A DNA stretch of 7,588 nt. It comes from Ruminococcus sp. (GTDB lineage: Bacteria; Bacillota; Clostridia; Oscillospirales; Acutalibacteraceae). A model generated the notes under the pieces. It saw only the letters and a program-made list of their open reading frames with translations. It ran no database searches and was not told where the DNA came from. The stretch lies in assembly GCA_017502425.1 (NCBI GenBank), contig JAFVVB010000176.1, positions 1-7,588 of the forward strand, in the 5' to 3' direction. This document shows positions 5,883-7,588 of the stretch, piece after piece. The stretch's first letter is position 1, and each line of letters opens with the position of its first letter. Position numbers and translations under genes: made by a program.

Positions 5883-6629
5883 TTAATCACGCATCATTTT
5901 AAAAAATTGAAGTGTCATATAGTCTTTTTCTGTTATACTGCTCAGATAACTTTCCGTTATTACGTTTAAAAATCTGAGTGAGTCCTCACTCAAGCTAAAC
6001 GAAAAGAGTTTATCAAAATCTGAGTAAACCGTGTGACGAAGTGCAGTGATAACACTTTTAGGAGCACATATTCCGTTAAGGCTAAGCGTTTTAGCACAGC
6101 TTTCGCAGAAAAGCTTTCCGTTTTGAGGAATGAAAACCATATTATCCGTTTCATATTCTCCGCAGTGGTCACACATCACAAGGTCAGGCATATATCCGCA
6201 CAATCCCATTAATCTCATCTCAACGCACGCTTTGATGAGTAGAGGATCTTTCTTTTCGTTTGATAATAGAAAAAGGGCGTTTAATATAAGTCGCAAAAAG
6301 TCGTTAGCTTGCTGTTCTTTCGGACACAGATTGATACACAACTCGCAAAAGTACTGAGCTAAACTCATATTGGTTACGTTTTTGCGAAGTCCTAAGAACA
6401 TCTCATTACTTTTTGCTTCGTCAATCGAGTATGTACCCTTGTTTTCAAAAACAGAAAGCTCGGAATAGCACAAAAGCCCGGTGGATGCACACTTCGGGCT
6501 TTTGATATTTTTAGCACGACGTACAAACGCACGGATAACACCATGAGAGTCGGTAAGCACCGTAACAAGTTTATCCTGTTCCTTGATGCTCTGCTCTTTT
6601 ATTATCAGTCCGTTTGTCTTGAATTTCAT
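5883..6629 (-). CDS. recO: DNA repair protein RecO
   Basis: This 248-residue protein is a normal-length RecO. Family knowledge: RecO works with RecR (and RecF) to displace SSB and load RecA on single-stranded gaps, and it anneals complementary strands. The N-terminal OB fold (about 1-80) opens with the typical T-N-G-L-I-I-K-E and includes L-T-D-S-H-G. The rest is helical. A four-cysteine zinc site is intact, with C-D-H-C (Cys153, Cys156) and C-E-S-C (Cys175, Cys178) around a hairpin that contains F-I-P-Q-N-G-K-L-F-C. The ATG at 6629 is preferred because GGAGG (6640-6636) lies 6 nt upstream. An in-frame extension to 6665 would put that Shine-Dalgarno inside the coding region and adds unconserved sequence. 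Its first 59 nt overlap the upstream small gene in another frame, and its stop is 1 nt from the mutS2 ATG. Confidence 0.93.
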   Translation of the reverse strand: MKFKTNGLIIKEQSIKEQDKLVTVLTDSHGVIRAFVRRAKNIKSPKCASTGLLCYSELSVFENKGTYSIDEAKSNEMFLGLRKNVTNMSLAQYFCELCINLCPKEQQANDFLRLILNALFLLSNEKKDPLLIKACVEMRLMGLCGYMPDLVMCDHCGEYETDNMVFIPQNGKLFCESCAKTLSLNGICAPKSVITALRHTVYSDFDKLFSFSLSEDSLRFLNVITESYLSSITEKDYMTLQFFKMMRD

Positions 6630-6744
6630 CTTTTTCCTCCAATGTGGCAGGACTCTTTTTAGCATTCTGAATAGATTTATATTGCAGGTAATCTATAACG
6701 CTGCCACTCATCAAAAAAGAATTCCACGCATCTGTTTCGTTCAT
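6571..6744 (-). CDS. YqzL-like small protein between era and recO
   Basis: This short gene encodes 57 residues. The core D-A-W-N-S-F-L-M-S-G-S-V-I-D-Y-L-Q-Y-K (5-23) fits the YqzL family pattern, an aromatic helix followed by T/S-G-x-x-x-x-Y-L-x-Y-K. YqzL genes sit between era and recO in many Bacillota, exactly as here. Their function is unknown. After the core comes a charged, Lys/Glu/Asp-rich tail that looks disordered. The ATG at 6744 is chosen because GAAAGG (6759-6754) lies 9 nt upstream. The same frame stays open to 6837, but that extension has no comparable ribosome site and is not family-like. The last 59 nt overlap the start of recO in a different frame, and the recO Shine-Dalgarno is embedded in codons for Leu-Glu-Glu. 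This suggests tightly coupled expression. The family call rests on a short motif plus position. Confidence 0.72.
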   Translation of the reverse strand: MNETDAWNSFLMSGSVIDYLQYKSIQNAKKSPATLEEKDEIQDKRTDNKRAEHQGTG

Positions 6745-6787
6745 ATATATCTGCCTTTCAAGTAGATTTGCAATAACCCTTGAAAGT

Positions 6788-6793
6788 ATTATA
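6788..6793 (-). promoter_or_regulatory. Possible -10 element ahead of the YqzL-like gene
   Basis: Read leftward, the sequence is GG-TATAAT-AC, 43 nt upstream of the YqzL-like ATG, inside the 133-nt gap after era. No recognisable -35 lies 16-18 nt upstream. I see no terminator after era either. It may be a weak internal promoter for the yqzL-recO-mutS2 segment or a chance match in AT-rich DNA. Confidence 0.25.
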
Positions 6794-6877
6794 CCGCTAT
6801 GAAAGGTGAGATATAGTGGGAAATATGTAGAAGCCAAAAATTGTATATTAATAACCGAGTGTTAAATAAATTCAGTT

Positions 6878-7588
6878 TTAGTCAAAATCTTTCTGATTGA
6901 AACCGAAGTTGTTGAGTAATGCTTCTCTGTTTCTCCAGTCTTCTTTAACTTTTACCCATGTCTGAAGGTTGACTTTACAGTCGAAGAATTTCTCCATATC
7001 CTGTCTGGCGTAAGTGCTGATTTTCTTTAGCATAGAACCGCCCTTACCGATGATGATGCCTTTGTGAGTAGAACGCTCACAGTAGATAGTGGCATCTATA
7101 TCAAGGATATTGCTATCCTCTCGGGTTTTCATACGTTCGATAATGACCGCAGTACCATGAGGAATCTCCTTATCTGTAAGACGTAGGATTTTTTCTCTGA
7201 TCATTTCAGCAGCGAGCACCTTTTCAGGCTGGTCGGTGAGCGCATCGTCATCGAAGAAATGACCTCCTTCGCTGCATAACTTTTTAAGCTCATCGACTAA
7301 CTCGTCCACTCCTTTTGAGTCGACAGCACAAACAGGTACTACTGCTTCGAAGTTGTAGAGATTAGAGTAAGATAAAATAAGCTCCAGTAACTGCTCTTTA
7401 TCTTTTAGCATATCGATTTTATTGATAGCGAGTACAACCGGAGTTTCGCTCTTTTTAAATTTCTCAATCAGCATGAGTTCGGTTTTACCGACCTCTTTAT
7501 CAGCTTCAACTACTAAAACACATGCGTCAACACCCATCACTGATTCGTTGATGGAACGCACCATATACTGACCTAAAGTAGTTTTAGG
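6878..7588 (-). CDS. era: GTPase Era, C-terminal part (5' end outside window)
   Basis: The frame is open to the right edge, giving 236 visible residues. The P-loop, switch I and the G3 D-x-x-G motif lie outside the window. Family knowledge: Era is an essential GTPase that binds the 3' end of 16S rRNA during 30S maturation. The visible part starts in the segment after G3 (P-K-T-T-L-G-Q-Y-M-V). It contains G4 N-K-I-D (56-59), a G5-equivalent V-C-A-V-D (86-90) in which Cys replaces the usual Ser, and a C-terminal KH domain with the signature G-I-I-I-G-K-G-G (177-184) followed by M-L-K-K-I. The end W-R-N-R-E-A-L-L-N-N-F-G-F is typical of Era, with about six extra residues after it. It is upstream of the YqzL-like gene, recO and mutS2 in the same orientation. 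Confidence 0.94.
   Translation of the reverse strand, partial: PKTTLGQYMVRSINESVMGVDACVLVVEADKEVGKTELMLIEKFKKSETPVVLAINKIDMLKDKEQLLELILSYSNLYNFEAVVPVCAVDSKGVDELVDELKKLCSEGGHFFDDDALTDQPEKVLAAEMIREKILRLTDKEIPHGTAVIIERMKTREDSNILDIDATIYCERSTHKGIIIGKGGSMLKKISTYARQDMEKFFDCKVNLQTWVKVKEDWRNREALLNNFGFNQKDFD

Noticed and set aside
6630..6665. 12-residue N-terminal extension of recO
   Set aside because: The internal ATG at 6629 has an ideal GGAGG 6 nt upstream, and the protein from there begins like other RecO proteins.
6745..6837. 31-residue hydrophobic N-terminal extension of the YqzL-like protein
   Set aside because: GAAAGG sits 9 nt before the ATG at 6744, the YqzL-like core begins right after that Met, and the extension spans the likely leader with its TATAAT.
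6845..6870. Terminator after era
   Set aside because: TAAC/GTTA arms around CGAGT give only a 4-bp core stem with no G+C-rich part and no clear T run, so read-through into the YqzL-like gene and recO is likely.

Overview
The window is AT-rich bacterial DNA with strong Shine-Dalgarno sequences, consensus sigma-A promoter elements and compact hairpin-plus-T terminators. Its genes and their order (walJ-like then rlmH then rqcH; era then a YqzL-like gene then recO then mutS2) point to Bacillota, class Clostridia. From the protein flavour I infer an Oscillospirales/Ruminococcaceae-type gut bacterium; that family-level placement is inference only. It looks like chromosomal housekeeping DNA. I see no transposase, phage gene, tRNA, rRNA or CRISPR array.

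Layout. Positions 1-2620 form a rightward cluster: the 3' end of a WalJ/YycJ-type metallo-beta-lactamase-fold hydrolase, then rlmH (23S rRNA pseudouridine-1915 methyltransferase), then rqcH (the NFACT protein that adds alanine tails in ribosome-associated quality control). A strong bidirectional terminator (2626-2659) closes it. Positions 2658-3492 form a small accessory-looking island: a leftward 66-aa Cro/C1-type regulator and a divergent rightward 152-aa probable lipoprotein of unknown function. Between them lies a perfect TTGACA-N17-TATAAT promoter surrounded by four copies of the hexamer GGGGAT. A second, perfectly palindromic bidirectional terminator (3496-3525) separates the lipoprotein gene from the next unit. 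Positions 3533-7588 form a leftward housekeeping run, in transcription order era (5' part outside the window), a YqzL-like small gene, recO and mutS2. The last three are tightly packed or overlapping.

How the genes work together. Most of the conserved genes concern the ribosome. RlmH modifies 23S rRNA at the subunit interface, Era matures the 30S subunit, MutS2 in Bacillus senses collided ribosomes and splits them, and RqcH tags the nascent chain left on the obstructed 50S subunit. RecO is a recombination mediator. The two rescue factors RqcH and MutS2 converge on the regulator/lipoprotein island. Terminators on both sides suggest the island is a self-contained transcriptional unit rather than part of either housekeeping cluster.

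The most distinctive signal is the GGGGAT array over the island's promoter, which reads as the operator set of the small regulator. One copy overlaps the regulator's own ribosome binding site.
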